From the NCBI GenBank assembly GCA_051648405.1, contig JBOFFC010000064.1, positions 1 to 48,003 of the forward strand: a DNA stretch of 48,003 nt. Reading direction: 5' to 3'. Positions 33,294 to 42,397 of this stretch are shown here, in pieces. The stretch is from JBOFFC01 sp051648405 (GTDB lineage Bacteria; Planctomycetota; Planctomycetia; Pirellulales; Lacipirellulaceae). A program made the translations under genes and the position numbers. Position 1 is the stretch's first letter; every line of letters begins with the position of its first letter. Under the pieces are notes generated by a model. That model had not been told where the DNA came from. It was given only the letters and a program-made list of their open reading frames with translations, and did no database searches.

Positions 33294-34763
33294 ATGCTTC
33301 GCCTCGCTGCGCTGTCGCTCCCCCTGCTGTTCGCGTCGGTCGTGTCAGCGCAGGGGGTCGCCACGCCCCCCGAAGCGGCGGTCGATTTCGATTGGCCCGC
33401 GAACGCCCGTGTGGCGGCGGACCGCGCGACGCCGCTCGACCGCTACGTCCACACGCCCGACGCGGCGTACGGCTGGAAGGTGATTCGTCGTGACGACCTC
33501 GAGGGACCCGGCGGCGCCCGTTGCCAGACGCTACTCGTCGAGCTCACCAGTCAGCGCTGGCGCAGCGACGACGAGGTCGATCTCGCCGTTTGGAAGCACT
33601 GGCTGACGATCATCGTCCCCTCGGGCGCCAAGGGGAACGTCGGCATGCTGTTCGTCACCGGGGGCGCCAACGACGGCGGCCCCCCCGAGAAGCCCGACGA
33701 CCGCGTCCTGCTCGTCGCGTTAACGACGCAGTCGGTCGTCGCCGAACTGACGTGCGTTCCCAACCAGCCGACCAAGGTCCTGGCGAGCGACGACCCCGAG
33801 AAGGGCCGCTACGAGGACGACCTGCTCGCCGCCAGTTGGCTGCGTTTCATGGCGACCAAGGACACGACGTGGCTCGCGCAGCTCGCGATGACCAAGTCGG
33901 CCGTCGCGGCGATGACGGCGACCACCGAGGCGCTCGCCGCCGAGGTGAAGAGCGACCCCCAGGGCCGTTGGCCGATGATCGACCGATTCGTCGTCGCCGG
34001 CGCCTCGAAGCGTGGCTGGACGACGTGGCTCACGGGGGCGGTCGATAACCGCGTCGTCGCGATTGCCCCGATCGTGATCGACATGCTCAACATTCGCCCG
34101 TCGATGGCGCACCATAAGGCGTCGCTCGGCAAGTGGTCCGAGGCGCTCGAAGACTACGAGCGGGCTGGCCTCGCCGACAAGCTCGACGACCCCGAGAGCG
34201 CGGCGATCCGCTCGATCATCGACCCCTACTCGTACCGCGACCGACTCACGATCCCCAAGTGCGTGATCAACGCCGCGAGCGACGAGTTCTTTCTGCCCGA
34301 CTCGTCGCGGTTCTACTTCGACGACCTGGTGGGGGAGAAGCTGCTGTCGTACACCCCCAACGCGGGTCACGGCCTGAAGGGGAGCAACGCGCTGGAGACG
34401 CTCATCGCGTTCCACGCGTCGGTCGTGGCGGATACCGAGCGACCGGCGGTCAGTTGGGAGGGCGCCGACGACGCGGCGGAGCACGTCGTTACGCTCTCGG
34501 CGAAGCCGACCAAGGCGGTGCTGTGGCGCGTCGTGAACACCAAGGCCCGCGACTTCCGCTTCCCGATCATCGGCCCCACCTGGGAGGAGACGCCGCTCGA
34601 ACCGCAGGCCGACGGGACCTACCGCGTGCCTGTCGAAGCGCCGGCCGCGGGCTACAGCGCGACCTTCGCCCGCTTCACGTTCGCCGGGCCCGGGGCGCCG
34701 CTGCACGTCGGCACGCCGGTCTGGATCGCCCCCGACACCCAGCCGTTCGCCGGGGGCGAGTGA
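33294..34763 (+). CDS. PhoPQ-activated pathogenicity-related protein (PF10142 family)
   Basis: This 489-residue secreted protein has a signal peptide (MLRLAALSLPLLFASVVSAQ). It reads as the PhoPQ-activated pathogenicity-related (AprA/PqaA) family: TPLDRYVHTPDAAYGWKV, FVTGGANDGGPP, FVVAGASKRGWTTWLTGAVD, YSYRDRLTIPKCVINAASDE, FFLPDSSRFYFDDL and NAGHGLKGSNALE. The fold is alpha/beta-hydrolase-like: Ser in GASKRG would be the nucleophile, Asp in NAASDEFF and His in NAGHGL the other members. Planctomycetes carry several copies; the name refers to Salmonella and implies no virulence here. Substrate unknown. Confidence 0.9.
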   Translation: MLRLAALSLPLLFASVVSAQGVATPPEAAVDFDWPANARVAADRATPLDRYVHTPDAAYGWKVIRRDDLEGPGGARCQTLLVELTSQRWRSDDEVDLAVWKHWLTIIVPSGAKGNVGMLFVTGGANDGGPPEKPDDRVLLVALTTQSVVAELTCVPNQPTKVLASDDPEKGRYEDDLLAASWLRFMATKDTTWLAQLAMTKSAVAAMTATTEALAAEVKSDPQGRWPMIDRFVVAGASKRGWTTWLTGAVDNRVVAIAPIVIDMLNIRPSMAHHKASLGKWSEALEDYERAGLADKLDDPESAAIRSIIDPYSYRDRLTIPKCVINAASDEFFLPDSSRFYFDDLVGEKLLSYTPNAGHGLKGSNALETLIAFHASVVADTERPAVSWEGADDAAEHVVTLSAKPTKAVLWRVVNTKARDFRFPIIGPTWEETPLEPQADGTYRVPVEAPAAGYSATFARFTFAGPGAPLHVGTPVWIAPDTQPFAGGE

Positions 34764-34772
34764 GCGATCCGG

Positions 34773-37115
34773 TTGACGGATGACCACCACGGAGCCGACG
34801 ATGGTGGACCGTTGACGAAATCGACTCACCCGCCCGCAGCGCGACCCGTGCCCGCCGTCGTGAACCCCGTCGTTAATCCCTCCGAAAGCGCGACGCCGCA
34901 CGAAGCGGCGCTGCGCGTCGTGATGAAGCGCTACTGGGGGTACGACGATTTCCGCCCGCTGCAGCGCGAGGCGATGTCGGCGGTGCTCGACGGTCGCGAC
35001 TCGGTCGTGGTCCTGCCGACCGGCGGCGGCAAGTCGCTCTGCTTCCAGGCGCCGGCCGTGGCGATGGGGGGGACGGCCGTCGTGGTTTCGCCCCTCATCT
35101 CGCTGATGAAGGACCAGGTCGATGCGCTGGCGAACTGCGGAGTCCCCGCGGCGCAGCTCAACAGCTCGCTCTCCGAAGAAGAGCGTCGCGACGTCGCCGA
35201 GAGGCTTCGCACGGGGCAGCTCAAGCTGCTGTACGTGAGCCCCGAGCGGCTCGTGATGCCGCGGACGATCTCGTTCCTGCAGAGCGTGAACGTGTCGCTG
35301 GTGGCGATCGACGAGGCGCACTGCATTAGCTCGTGGGGGCACGACTTTCGGCCCGAGTACCGCGGCCTGAGCGTGCTCAAGCAGGCCCTCCCCGACATTG
35401 CGCTCCACGCCTACACGGCGACCGCCAGCCAGCCCGTCCGCGAGGACATCGCCCGGCAACTGGGGCTCGCGGACCCGGCGATGCTCGTCGGCTCGTTCGA
35501 CAGGCCGAACCTGACCTACCGCGTGAAGCCGGCCGCCGGCCGCTTCGAGCAGGTGACCGAGGTGGTGCTGCGCCGCAAGAGCGACTCGGGGATCGTCTAC
35601 TGCATCAGCCGCAAGGAGGTCGATAAGACGGCCGCGGCCCTCGTGGCGCTGGGGGTCCGCGCCGTCCCTTACCACGCCGGCCTGAGCGACACCGAGCGAA
35701 AACGGAACCAAGAGCGGTTCCTCGTCGGGCGCATCGACGTGGTCGTCGCCACCGTCGCCTTCGGGATGGGGATCGACAAGCCCGACGTGCGCTACGTCGT
35801 CCACGCGGGGCTTCCCAAGTCGCTCGAGGCGTACCAACAAGAAGCGGGCCGCGCGGGGCGCGACGGGCTGCCGGCCGAGTGCCTGCTGCTCTGGAGCCGG
35901 CAAGACGCGGCCGTGTGGCGCAGGCTGCTGTCGATGCCGAACGACGACTCGGGCGATGGGGCCTCGCCCGAGGCGCTCGCCGCGGCGCTCAAGGCGCTCG
36001 AGGGCGTAACGAACTACGCGGCCGGCGTCGATTGTCGCCACAAGACGCTGGTCGAGCACTTCGGTCAGGACTTCGAACAAGAGAGCTGCGGCGCCTGCGA
36101 CGTGTGCCTCGGCGAGCTCGACTCGGTCGAGGGCGCGCTGGTCGTGGCGCAGAAGATCGTCTCGTGCGTCGCGCGACTCGAACAACGCTACGGCGCCGAC
36201 CACACGGTGAAGGTGCTGCTGGGTTCCCGCGAGGCCCGCGTCGTTACGCTCGGGCACGACAAGCTCAGCACGTACGGCCTGCTGCGCGACCAAGCGGCGC
36301 CCGACGTGCGGGACTGGACCGAGCAGCTCGTCGCCCAGGGGTTCCTCGCCAAGGTCGGCGAGTACAACGTGCTGCAGATCACCGACCTGGGGATGCGGCT
36401 GCTAAAGGGGAACGCCACACCGCGGCTGATGAGTGGGGCCAAAGGGGGATCGGTCGGCAAGAAGTCGGCCCGCGGCGCGGCGGCCGAGAGCTGGGAAGGG
36501 GTCGATCGCGACCTGTTCGAGCGCTTGCGCACGCTCCGCGCGCGGATCGCGAGCGAGTCGGCGGTCGCGGCCTACATCGTGTTCGGCGACGCGTCGCTGC
36601 GTGACCTCGCGCGACGCAGGCCCTCGACGCCCGAGGGGATGCGGCAGGTCCACGGCGTCGGCGAGAAGAAGCTGCGCGACTACGGCGACGCGTTCCTGGC
36701 CGAGGTGCGCGGCTACTGCGGCGATTCGGGGGTCGCGACGGACGTCGAACCGGACGAGCCGCGCGCCGCGGCAGCGACGACCACGCCCCGTCGCGACGGG
36801 GCGGGCCCCTCGGCCATCGCGGCGTTCCCCCACTTCCGGCAAGGCCTTTCGATCGCCGACGTCGCCCGACGTCTGGGGCGCGCGAGCTCGACCGTGACGG
36901 GCTACCTCAACGACTACCTACGCGTGGAGGGGGTGACCGACCCCACGCCGTGGGTCGAACCGGCGCTGGTGCGGCGGATCGAGGGGGCAATCGAGCGCGT
37001 CGGCGGCGCACGGCTCAAGCCGATCTTCGACGCCGTGGCCGAAGAGGGCGCACCGGCGAGCTACGATGACATCCGCGTCGTTGCGACGTGCGTCGCGAAC
37101 AGGGAGAGGGGCTGA
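34773..37115 (+). CDS. recQ: ATP-dependent DNA helicase RecQ with C-terminal extension
   Basis: The 780-residue helicase unwinds DNA 3' to 5' in recombination and fork repair. Domains in order: DEAD/DEAH helicase core with Walker A LPTGGGKSLCF (about 80-90) and DEAH (IDEAHCISSWGHDFRPEYR), helicase C (SGIVYCISRKEVDKTA, QQEAGRAGRDG), zinc-binding cysteines (CRHKTLVEHFG, SCGACDVC), RQC winged helix, HRDC (about 585-665), and a C-terminal helix-turn-helix extension (FRQGLSIADVARRLGRASST). The start is unclear: the open frame begins at TTG 34773; an in-frame ATG at 34923 would give a start right at the conserved KRYWGYDDFRPLQREAM. Confidence 0.93.
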   Translation: MTDDHHGADDGGPLTKSTHPPAARPVPAVVNPVVNPSESATPHEAALRVVMKRYWGYDDFRPLQREAMSAVLDGRDSVVVLPTGGGKSLCFQAPAVAMGGTAVVVSPLISLMKDQVDALANCGVPAAQLNSSLSEEERRDVAERLRTGQLKLLYVSPERLVMPRTISFLQSVNVSLVAIDEAHCISSWGHDFRPEYRGLSVLKQALPDIALHAYTATASQPVREDIARQLGLADPAMLVGSFDRPNLTYRVKPAAGRFEQVTEVVLRRKSDSGIVYCISRKEVDKTAAALVALGVRAVPYHAGLSDTERKRNQERFLVGRIDVVVATVAFGMGIDKPDVRYVVHAGLPKSLEAYQQEAGRAGRDGLPAECLLLWSRQDAAVWRRLLSMPNDDSGDGASPEALAAALKALEGVTNYAAGVDCRHKTLVEHFGQDFEQESCGACDVCLGELDSVEGALVVAQKIVSCVARLEQRYGADHTVKVLLGSREARVVTLGHDKLSTYGLLRDQAAPDVRDWTEQLVAQGFLAKVGEYNVLQITDLGMRLLKGNATPRLMSGAKGGSVGKKSARGAAAESWEGVDRDLFERLRTLRARIASESAVAAYIVFGDASLRDLARRRPSTPEGMRQVHGVGEKKLRDYGDAFLAEVRGYCGDSGVATDVEPDEPRAAAATTTPRRDGAGPSAIAAFPHFRQGLSIADVARRLGRASSTVTGYLNDYLRVEGVTDPTPWVEPALVRRIEGAIERVGGARLKPIFDAVAEEGAPASYDDIRVVATCVANRERG

Positions 37116-37151
37116 CGGCCGCGGCATTGACCACGGAGCCGTGAGCACTCG

Positions 37152-37754
37152 CTACTCGGCGTCAGCGCGCCGTTCGCGCGGTGGGAACGTAACCTTCTCG
37201 TAGACGTCACACAGCGGCAACGCGACGCCGACGGCGGTCAGTCGCAACGTTGCGTCGAGGCCAACCGCTTCGTCGAGTCGCCACGAACCGTCGTCCTGCC
37301 GCAAGTACCGCTCGATCCGCGGCTCGTCTTGCGAGACGAGTAAGTACTCGCGCAGCGACGGGACGAGCTGGTAGTGATGAAACTTGCGGCCGCGGTCGAA
37401 GCTCTCGGTCGAGGGGCTGACGACCTCGACAACCACCTGAGGGTTCAGCAGCGTGTCGAGTTGCACGTCTTCGAACTCGGGGTGCTCGCACGTCACCACG
37501 ACATCCGGGTAGGTGTACAGGCCAGTGCGTGTGACCTTCACGCGCATATCGGTCTGGAAGTGCTCGCACGGACCGTCGCGAAGGGCAACGTAGAGCATCC
37601 CGCCGAGGTTCCGCACAACGCGGTTGTGCTCGCGGCTGGCGCCCGCCATCGCGAACACCTCGCCGGCGAAGTACTCACTTCGGCCGTCTGTCGCCGCACG
37701 CTCGCGCTCGAGGTACTCCTGCGGCGTGACGCTTCGGACGGGGACTGTGCTCAT
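37152..37754 (-). CDS. Uma2 family endonuclease
   Basis: This 200-residue protein belongs to the Uma2/DUF820 family of PD-(D/E)XK-fold nucleases, common in planctomycetes and cyanobacteria. It shows TPQEYLERERAATDGRSEYF, GEVFAMAGASREHNRVVRNL, YTYPDVVVTCEHPEF, LNPQVVVEVVSPSTESFDRG and RKFHHYQLVPSLREYLLVSQ. The Asp in YPDVVV, the Glu in VEVVSPST and the Lys in GRKFHHY form the presumed metal site. The biological role of the family is unknown. It converges on recQ. Confidence 0.92.
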   Translation of the reverse strand: MSTVPVRSVTPQEYLERERAATDGRSEYFAGEVFAMAGASREHNRVVRNLGGMLYVALRDGPCEHFQTDMRVKVTRTGLYTYPDVVVTCEHPEFEDVQLDTLLNPQVVVEVVSPSTESFDRGRKFHHYQLVPSLREYLLVSQDEPRIERYLRQDDGSWRLDEAVGLDATLRLTAVGVALPLCDVYEKVTFPPRERRADAE

Positions 37755-37865
37755 GACGGCGAACGGGGCGGTGGTTCGAGCAAGGGAAGTGGCGATCCGC
37801 TACTGGCCATTCTAACCAATCAACGGCGAAGTGCTGGCCGCAGTCGGCCGTGGCCGTTCGGGCGG

Positions 37866-37894
37866 GTTGCGAGGGGCCCTCGCGGGGCGGACAA
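37866..37894 (+). promoter_or_regulatory. Possible guaB promoter
   Basis: TTGCGA (37866-37871) and GACAAT (37889-37894) are separated by 17 bases. The transcript would start near 37901, leaving about 48 bases of leader before the guaB ATG at 37949. The -10 hexamer is the same as in the candidate trpB promoter. Confidence 0.4.
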
Positions 37895-37948
37895 TCCGGG
37901 ATTCTCTCCGGCTCCCCGGCCTCGCCCCCCCTTTCCAAGGGTCCCGCA

Positions 37949-39454
37949 ATGGCAAGTCTTCCCGACGCTCCGCAGAACGAGAAGCTCAGCCTCCGCGAGG
38001 GGCTGACCTTCGACGACGTGCTGGTCGAGCCCCGGTACAGCGACGTCATGCCGTCCGAGGTCGATGTCAGCACGCGGCTCACACGGCGGATCGCGATGCA
38101 CGTCCCCGTGCTGAGCTCGCCGATGGACACCGTCACCGAGCACCGGATGGCGATCGGCCTCGCGCAGCTCGGCGGGCTGGGGGTGATCCACAAGAACCTG
38201 TCGATCGACGCCCAGGCTCAAGAGGTCGAGAAGGTCAAACGGTCGGCCAACGGCATCATCATGGGCCCGGTGACGCTACCACCAGAGGCGCCCGTCGCGC
38301 GGGCCCGCGAGGCGATGGAGCAGTCGCGCGTCTCGGGGGTGCCGATCACCGATGCTAGCGGCCGGCTGGTGGGGATCCTCACGCGCCGCGACCTGCGGTT
38401 CCTCGAGCGCAACGACCTGCCGATCGCGGAAGTGATGACGAAGGAAGGCCTTGTGACCGCCACGGGGAACGTGACGCTTGAGCAAGCTGAGAAGATTTTG
38501 ATGGCCAAGAAGGTCGAGAAGCTGCTGCTGGTGGACGATAACTACAAACTGACCGGCCTGATCACGATCAAAGACATCGACATGATGCGCCGCTACCCGC
38601 AGGCGGCGAAGGACGCCCAAGGGCGGCTTCGCGTCGGCGCGGCGGTGGGGGTGAACGACGACGAGCGGGTCGAGCGCCTGATCGCCAAGGAAGTCGATTT
38701 CCTGGTGGTCGATAGCGCGCACGGCCACTCGCGGAACGTGATCGAGGCCGTCAAACGAATCAAGGAACGCTGGGACATCGACGTCGTTGCGGGGAACGTC
38801 GCCACCGCCCAAGGGGCGCGCGACCTAGCCGACGCCGGCGCCGACGCCGTGAAGGTCGGCATCGGGCCGGGCTCGATCTGCACGACGCGGGTGATCTCGG
38901 GGATCGGGGTGCCACAGATTACGGCCGTCGCCGAAGCCTCGACCGCGCTCGCGGGGTCGGGGGTGACGGTGATCGCCGACGGGGGGATTCGCTACTCGGG
39001 GGACATCACCAAGGCGATCGCCGCGGGGGCCCACGTCGTGATGGTCGGCGGCCTGCTCGCCGGCCTCGACGAGAGCCCCGGCGAACGCGTGCTGTTCCAA
39101 GGCCGAAGCTACAAGACGTACCGCGGCATGGGTTCGCTGGGGGCCATGGTGAAGGGCTCGAGCGAGCGCTACCGCCAAGGAAGCGAAGACACTACCGCCG
39201 GGAAGCTCGTCCCCGAAGGGGTCGAGGGACGGGTCCCCTACAAGGGACCCCTCGGGCCGTTCGTCTACCAGCTTGTCGGCGGGCTCCGCGCCGGCATGGG
39301 ATATTGCGGAGCGCGAACGATCGACGAGCTGCGAACGGATTCGCGGTTCCTCCGGGTCAGCCCGGCAACGGTTAGGGAGAGCCATCCCCATGACATCGCC
39401 ATCACTCAAGAAGCCCCCAACTACTCCATGGAGTTCCACGGCGAGGGGGGCTGA
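37949..39454 (+). CDS. guaB: Inosine-5'-monophosphate dehydrogenase
   Basis: The 501-residue enzyme oxidises IMP to XMP with NAD, the rate-limiting step to guanine nucleotides. The TIM barrel is interrupted by two CBS domains at about 100-220 (PVARAREAMEQSRVSGVPIT, LTGLITIKDIDMMRRYP), which usually bind ATP or GTP for control. The catalytic Cys311 lies in GPGSICTTRVISGIGVPQ, with the phosphate site IADGGIRYSGDI and the flap motif YRQGSEDT. The start MASLPDAPQNEK follows a 48-base leader. Confidence 0.97.
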   Translation: MASLPDAPQNEKLSLREGLTFDDVLVEPRYSDVMPSEVDVSTRLTRRIAMHVPVLSSPMDTVTEHRMAIGLAQLGGLGVIHKNLSIDAQAQEVEKVKRSANGIIMGPVTLPPEAPVARAREAMEQSRVSGVPITDASGRLVGILTRRDLRFLERNDLPIAEVMTKEGLVTATGNVTLEQAEKILMAKKVEKLLLVDDNYKLTGLITIKDIDMMRRYPQAAKDAQGRLRVGAAVGVNDDERVERLIAKEVDFLVVDSAHGHSRNVIEAVKRIKERWDIDVVAGNVATAQGARDLADAGADAVKVGIGPGSICTTRVISGIGVPQITAVAEASTALAGSGVTVIADGGIRYSGDITKAIAAGAHVVMVGGLLAGLDESPGERVLFQGRSYKTYRGMGSLGAMVKGSSERYRQGSEDTTAGKLVPEGVEGRVPYKGPLGPFVYQLVGGLRAGMGYCGARTIDELRTDSRFLRVSPATVRESHPHDIAITQEAPNYSMEFHGEGG

Positions 39455-39557
39455 ACCGCGGCGCTCCGGCGCCGGGACGCCGGCGGCCCACGTGGTCGCC
39501 GCTTACTCCTCGCCTCATGCCGACGCTCGCCGCGCGTCGGCGCGGCGCAGCGAGCCG

Positions 39558-40703
39558 ATGTGGTTGCCCTCGGGGTGGCTCGCGGTCGCGCTAACGCTCG
39601 TCGTTTCGCTCTCGTCGTGGATGGCCACCCCGGCCGCGGGGGCCGAGACCCCGGGCTGGCGCCCGCGTGGCGCTGGCAAGCCCGTGGCCGCTCTGAAGCA
39701 CTCCGCGACGCCCGCGGTCGCCAGCGCGAAGCGGACGCAGCCCTCGGTTTGGGGCTCTTCCAAGGCCGCCGTTCGGCCCGTGTCGTTCGAGGACGACATC
39801 GCCGGCCCCGCGCTCGCCTCGGGCGAGCTCGACCCCAACGGCGCCGAGCGCTCCGTCGTCCGCGGCTACCGCGTGGCTCAAGACGCCGCCGACACGTTCG
39901 GCGACGCCCTCAAGGACTCGCTCACCCGGCCATTCGGCGAAGCGACCGAGCCGGAAACGATGCCGGCCCCCGCCGAAACGCCCGCCGAGCCCGACAACGC
40001 CGACCGGTTGTTCAACGAGCTGCCGGCCGAGCCTAAGCCGATGGAAGACGCACCGGCCGACGAGCCGCGCGACGATTACCGCGCGCCCGATTTCAGCGCA
40101 CCGGCCGAGCCAAGGGCCGAAGAAGTCGCCCCGGCGCCCCCCGCCAACGCGCGGGAAGAATCGGACCTCGACGACATCGCCGCACCGCTGCGATCGACCA
40201 AGGAAGACAAAGTCGCCAAAGAGCGCGAGCAGGGCCTCCGCGATTGCTCGGAAGGGCTCGCCGCGCTCAAAGCAAAACGGCTCGACGCGATCAACTTGGC
40301 GATCGGCGTCGCCGGCGTCGAAGGGGAAGACTTCCCGCTCGCCTGCTCGATCGACGACGGCACGGTCCACGCGCCGCGCTGCTGGTCCGACGTGACCTAC
40401 ATGTGGAAGGCGGCCGCCCTCTGCCACAAGCCGCTCTACTTCGAAGACGTCCACCTCGAACGGTACGGTCACTCGTGGGGGCCGATCATGGACCCCCTCG
40501 TGTCGGGCGCCCACTTCTTCGGCACGCTGCCGGTCCTCCCCTACTGCATGGGGCTGACCCCGCCGAACGAGTGCGTCTACACGCTCGGCCACTACCGACC
40601 GGGGAGCTGCGCCCCCTACATGATCGACCCGATTCCGTTCACTTGGCGGGCCGCCCTGTTCCAGGCCGGCGCCACGGTCGGCGCCGCGGCGATCCTGCCG
40701 TGA
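39558..40703 (+). CDS. Secreted hypothetical protein
   Basis: This 381-residue protein has a signal peptide (WLAVALTLVVSLSSWMATPAAGA). About 190 residues are acidic and Pro/Glu/Ala-rich and probably disordered (EPETMPAPAETPAEPDNADR). A charged helical stretch follows (EREQGLRDCSEGLAALKAKR). A C-terminal domain of about 110 residues is rich in aromatics, Cys and Pro (HAPRCWSDVTYMWKAAALCH, YGHSWGPIMDPLVSGAHFFG, YTLGHYRPGSCAPYMIDPIP). The second half looks conserved, possibly with disulfides; no family is recognised. An earlier GTG at 39492 would add a basic N-region. Confidence 0.78.
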   Translation: MWLPSGWLAVALTLVVSLSSWMATPAAGAETPGWRPRGAGKPVAALKHSATPAVASAKRTQPSVWGSSKAAVRPVSFEDDIAGPALASGELDPNGAERSVVRGYRVAQDAADTFGDALKDSLTRPFGEATEPETMPAPAETPAEPDNADRLFNELPAEPKPMEDAPADEPRDDYRAPDFSAPAEPRAEEVAPAPPANAREESDLDDIAAPLRSTKEDKVAKEREQGLRDCSEGLAALKAKRLDAINLAIGVAGVEGEDFPLACSIDDGTVHAPRCWSDVTYMWKAAALCHKPLYFEDVHLERYGHSWGPIMDPLVSGAHFFGTLPVLPYCMGLTPPNECVYTLGHYRPGSCAPYMIDPIPFTWRAALFQAGATVGAAAILP

Positions 40704-40830
40704 CGCGTAGGAAGAGGCGAGAGGTTGGAGGCGAGGGGATCGAGGCTGGAACGCGGGGGGCTCGTCGGGGACGATGGGGTGGGGCTTCTGCGGAAGCCGT
40801 TCCTCTGCCGCAGCACGATCGGGTTGCCCG

Positions 40831-41295
40831 TTGATCGTCCTCGAGTACCCCTACGGCTCGGCGCCCTACCGCGCGGCGCTCGCGCTGCGTGACCGCTTCC
40901 TGCGCCGCCCGCTGGGGATGGTGCTAAGCGAGGCCGACACGGCCGGCGAAGAGTCGCAGCTCCACTACGGGCTGTTCGCGACCGACCCTTCCGTCGCCGG
41001 CGAGCGTGCCGAACTGTTCGGCTCGGCGATCGCGCTGCCGCTCCCCGCCGAGGGGCCCGGCGTCGTGCGCCTGCGTCAGGTGGTGATCGACGAGGCGCGC
41101 CGCGGCCAAGGCCTGGGCCGGCTTCTCATGGCGGGGATCGAGCGCGACCTCGCCGCGAAGGGCTACCGCCGCGTCACCCTGTGGGCACGGCCCGAGGCGG
41201 CCCCCTTTTACGCGAAGTGCGGCTACACCCCAACCGGCGCCGTGAAGACGCTCGTGGGCATGGCGCACGGGGAGTATGCGAAGGGGATCGGCTAG
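40831..41295 (+). CDS. GNAT family N-acetyltransferase
   Basis: This 154-residue enzyme has the GNAT fold: VLEYPYGSAPYRAALALRDR at the N-terminus, VVRLRQVVIDEARRGQGLGR (acetyl-CoA pyrophosphate loop RRGQGLGR), and YRRVTLWARPEAAPFYAKCG at the C-terminal half. It should transfer acetyl from acetyl-CoA to a small-molecule or protein amine; the substrate is unknown. I chose TTG 40831 because relatives begin at this point. ATG 40774 would add 19 residues of unlikely composition. Confidence 0.85.
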   Translation: MIVLEYPYGSAPYRAALALRDRFLRRPLGMVLSEADTAGEESQLHYGLFATDPSVAGERAELFGSAIALPLPAEGPGVVRLRQVVIDEARRGQGLGRLLMAGIERDLAAKGYRRVTLWARPEAAPFYAKCGYTPTGAVKTLVGMAHGEYAKGIG

Positions 41296-41341
41296 AGGGG
41301 CTGGCGGCCCCCCGAGGCGACGCCCTCGCCGCGCTCCGGCC

Positions 41342-42055
41342 CTACATCGAGCCGTCCATCCCCAGCCGCATCTTCAGCTCCTCGAACTGCTCGAGGAATC
41401 GGTCGGTAGTCGAGTGGACGTGCTCGGCCTCGGTGATGAACCGCAGCCGTTCGTCGCAGTCGACGTGGTGGTCGATGAGGATCCCCTCGTACGCCCGCAG
41501 GTCCGAGCCGTAGACGATCAGCAGCTTGTGCTCGTCGAGCTGGACTTCTTGCGGGAGGCTCGGGTTGAGGACCGCGACCCCCGTGCAGCCGTCGTTGGTC
41601 AGCAGCTCCTCGTAATCCCACAGGATGCTCTGCAGGATCGGCAGGTCGATGTGTTCGCGGTACAGGTCGGTGTGACCGCCGCCGCTGGCGCGGTGGCTCG
41701 TCTCGAGCACCACATCGACAACCGGCCCGAGCGGTTCGAGCAGGCTCATGAACGTCTCGAGCAACTGCTTCTTGCTCGCCGACGCCATGATGACCGGCAC
41801 CTCGCTGCGCGACTCTTCGTCGCGGTAGACGTCGTGGCGGAACCCGGCGCGGGGGACGACGTCGAGGCTGAAGCTCGGGCGCACCGCGTCGGTTAATTCG
41901 AACGAGCCGTAGCGCGAGACGCCGAGGTGCGCCTCGAGCTCCTCGTCGCTGAGGGCGTCGAAACTGCTCGACGGCAGCGACGGCAGCGGCGGCGGCGCGG
42001 CGACGGCCTGCTGCTCGTCGAAGACGTTCGTGAAGAAGCTCTTCAGAAAGCCCAT
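41342..42055 (-). CDS. Conserved hypothetical protein
   Basis: This 237-residue soluble protein (MGFLKSFFTNVFDEQQAV) has a short Pro-rich linker, then an alpha/beta part: FELTDAVRPSFSLDVVPRAG, EVPVIMASASKKQLLETFMS, VVDVVLETSHRASGGGH, LPQEVQLDEHKLLIVYGSDL and HVDCDERLRFITEAEHVHST. It appears to be a planctomycete-conserved protein of unknown function. The longer frame to GTG 42136 adds 27 His/Gly-rich residues without similarity to a known start, so I preferred ATG 42055. Confidence 0.78.
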   Translation of the reverse strand: MGFLKSFFTNVFDEQQAVAAPPPLPSLPSSSFDALSDEELEAHLGVSRYGSFELTDAVRPSFSLDVVPRAGFRHDVYRDEESRSEVPVIMASASKKQLLETFMSLLEPLGPVVDVVLETSHRASGGGHTDLYREHIDLPILQSILWDYEELLTNDGCTGVAVLNPSLPQEVQLDEHKLLIVYGSDLRAYEGILIDHHVDCDERLRFITEAEHVHSTTDRFLEQFEELKMRLGMDGSM

Positions 42056-42397
42056 CGGGTGCGACTCGTGCGTCTCGTGTTCGTGCGTTCCGGCGGCGCC
42101 TGGCGCGCCCCCCCAAGGGCCGCCCGCGTCGGACACCCAACCCTAGGTCGCGCCCGTGCGCCGCATGCCGAGCGGTTCTCCGCGAAGCGGGGACACCCCG
42201 CCGGGGGGGCGGCGCAATCGGCGCGATCGGACCCCGGGCCTGCGGCTTGCCTGCAGCCCGACGAAAGAGCCCTGCAGGGCCGCAGAAACCCGTGATTGAC
42301 CTTGGGTTGCGGTCCGCGAGACTCTGGCCCGCCGGCCTTGGGGGCCCTACGATCCGTGCGGTCGTTCCCCCCGCCAATCCGCCGGCGAGCTCCCTAC

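Noticed and set aside
33720..36293. An 857-codon minus-strand open frame
   Set aside because: It is antisense to the PhoPQ-activated family gene and recQ. The long open frame is a by-product of high GC at third codon positions.
42300..42397. Cobalamin riboswitch before the adenosyltransferase
   Set aside because: The gap is short and shows no B12-box-like sequence or conserved stem pattern.
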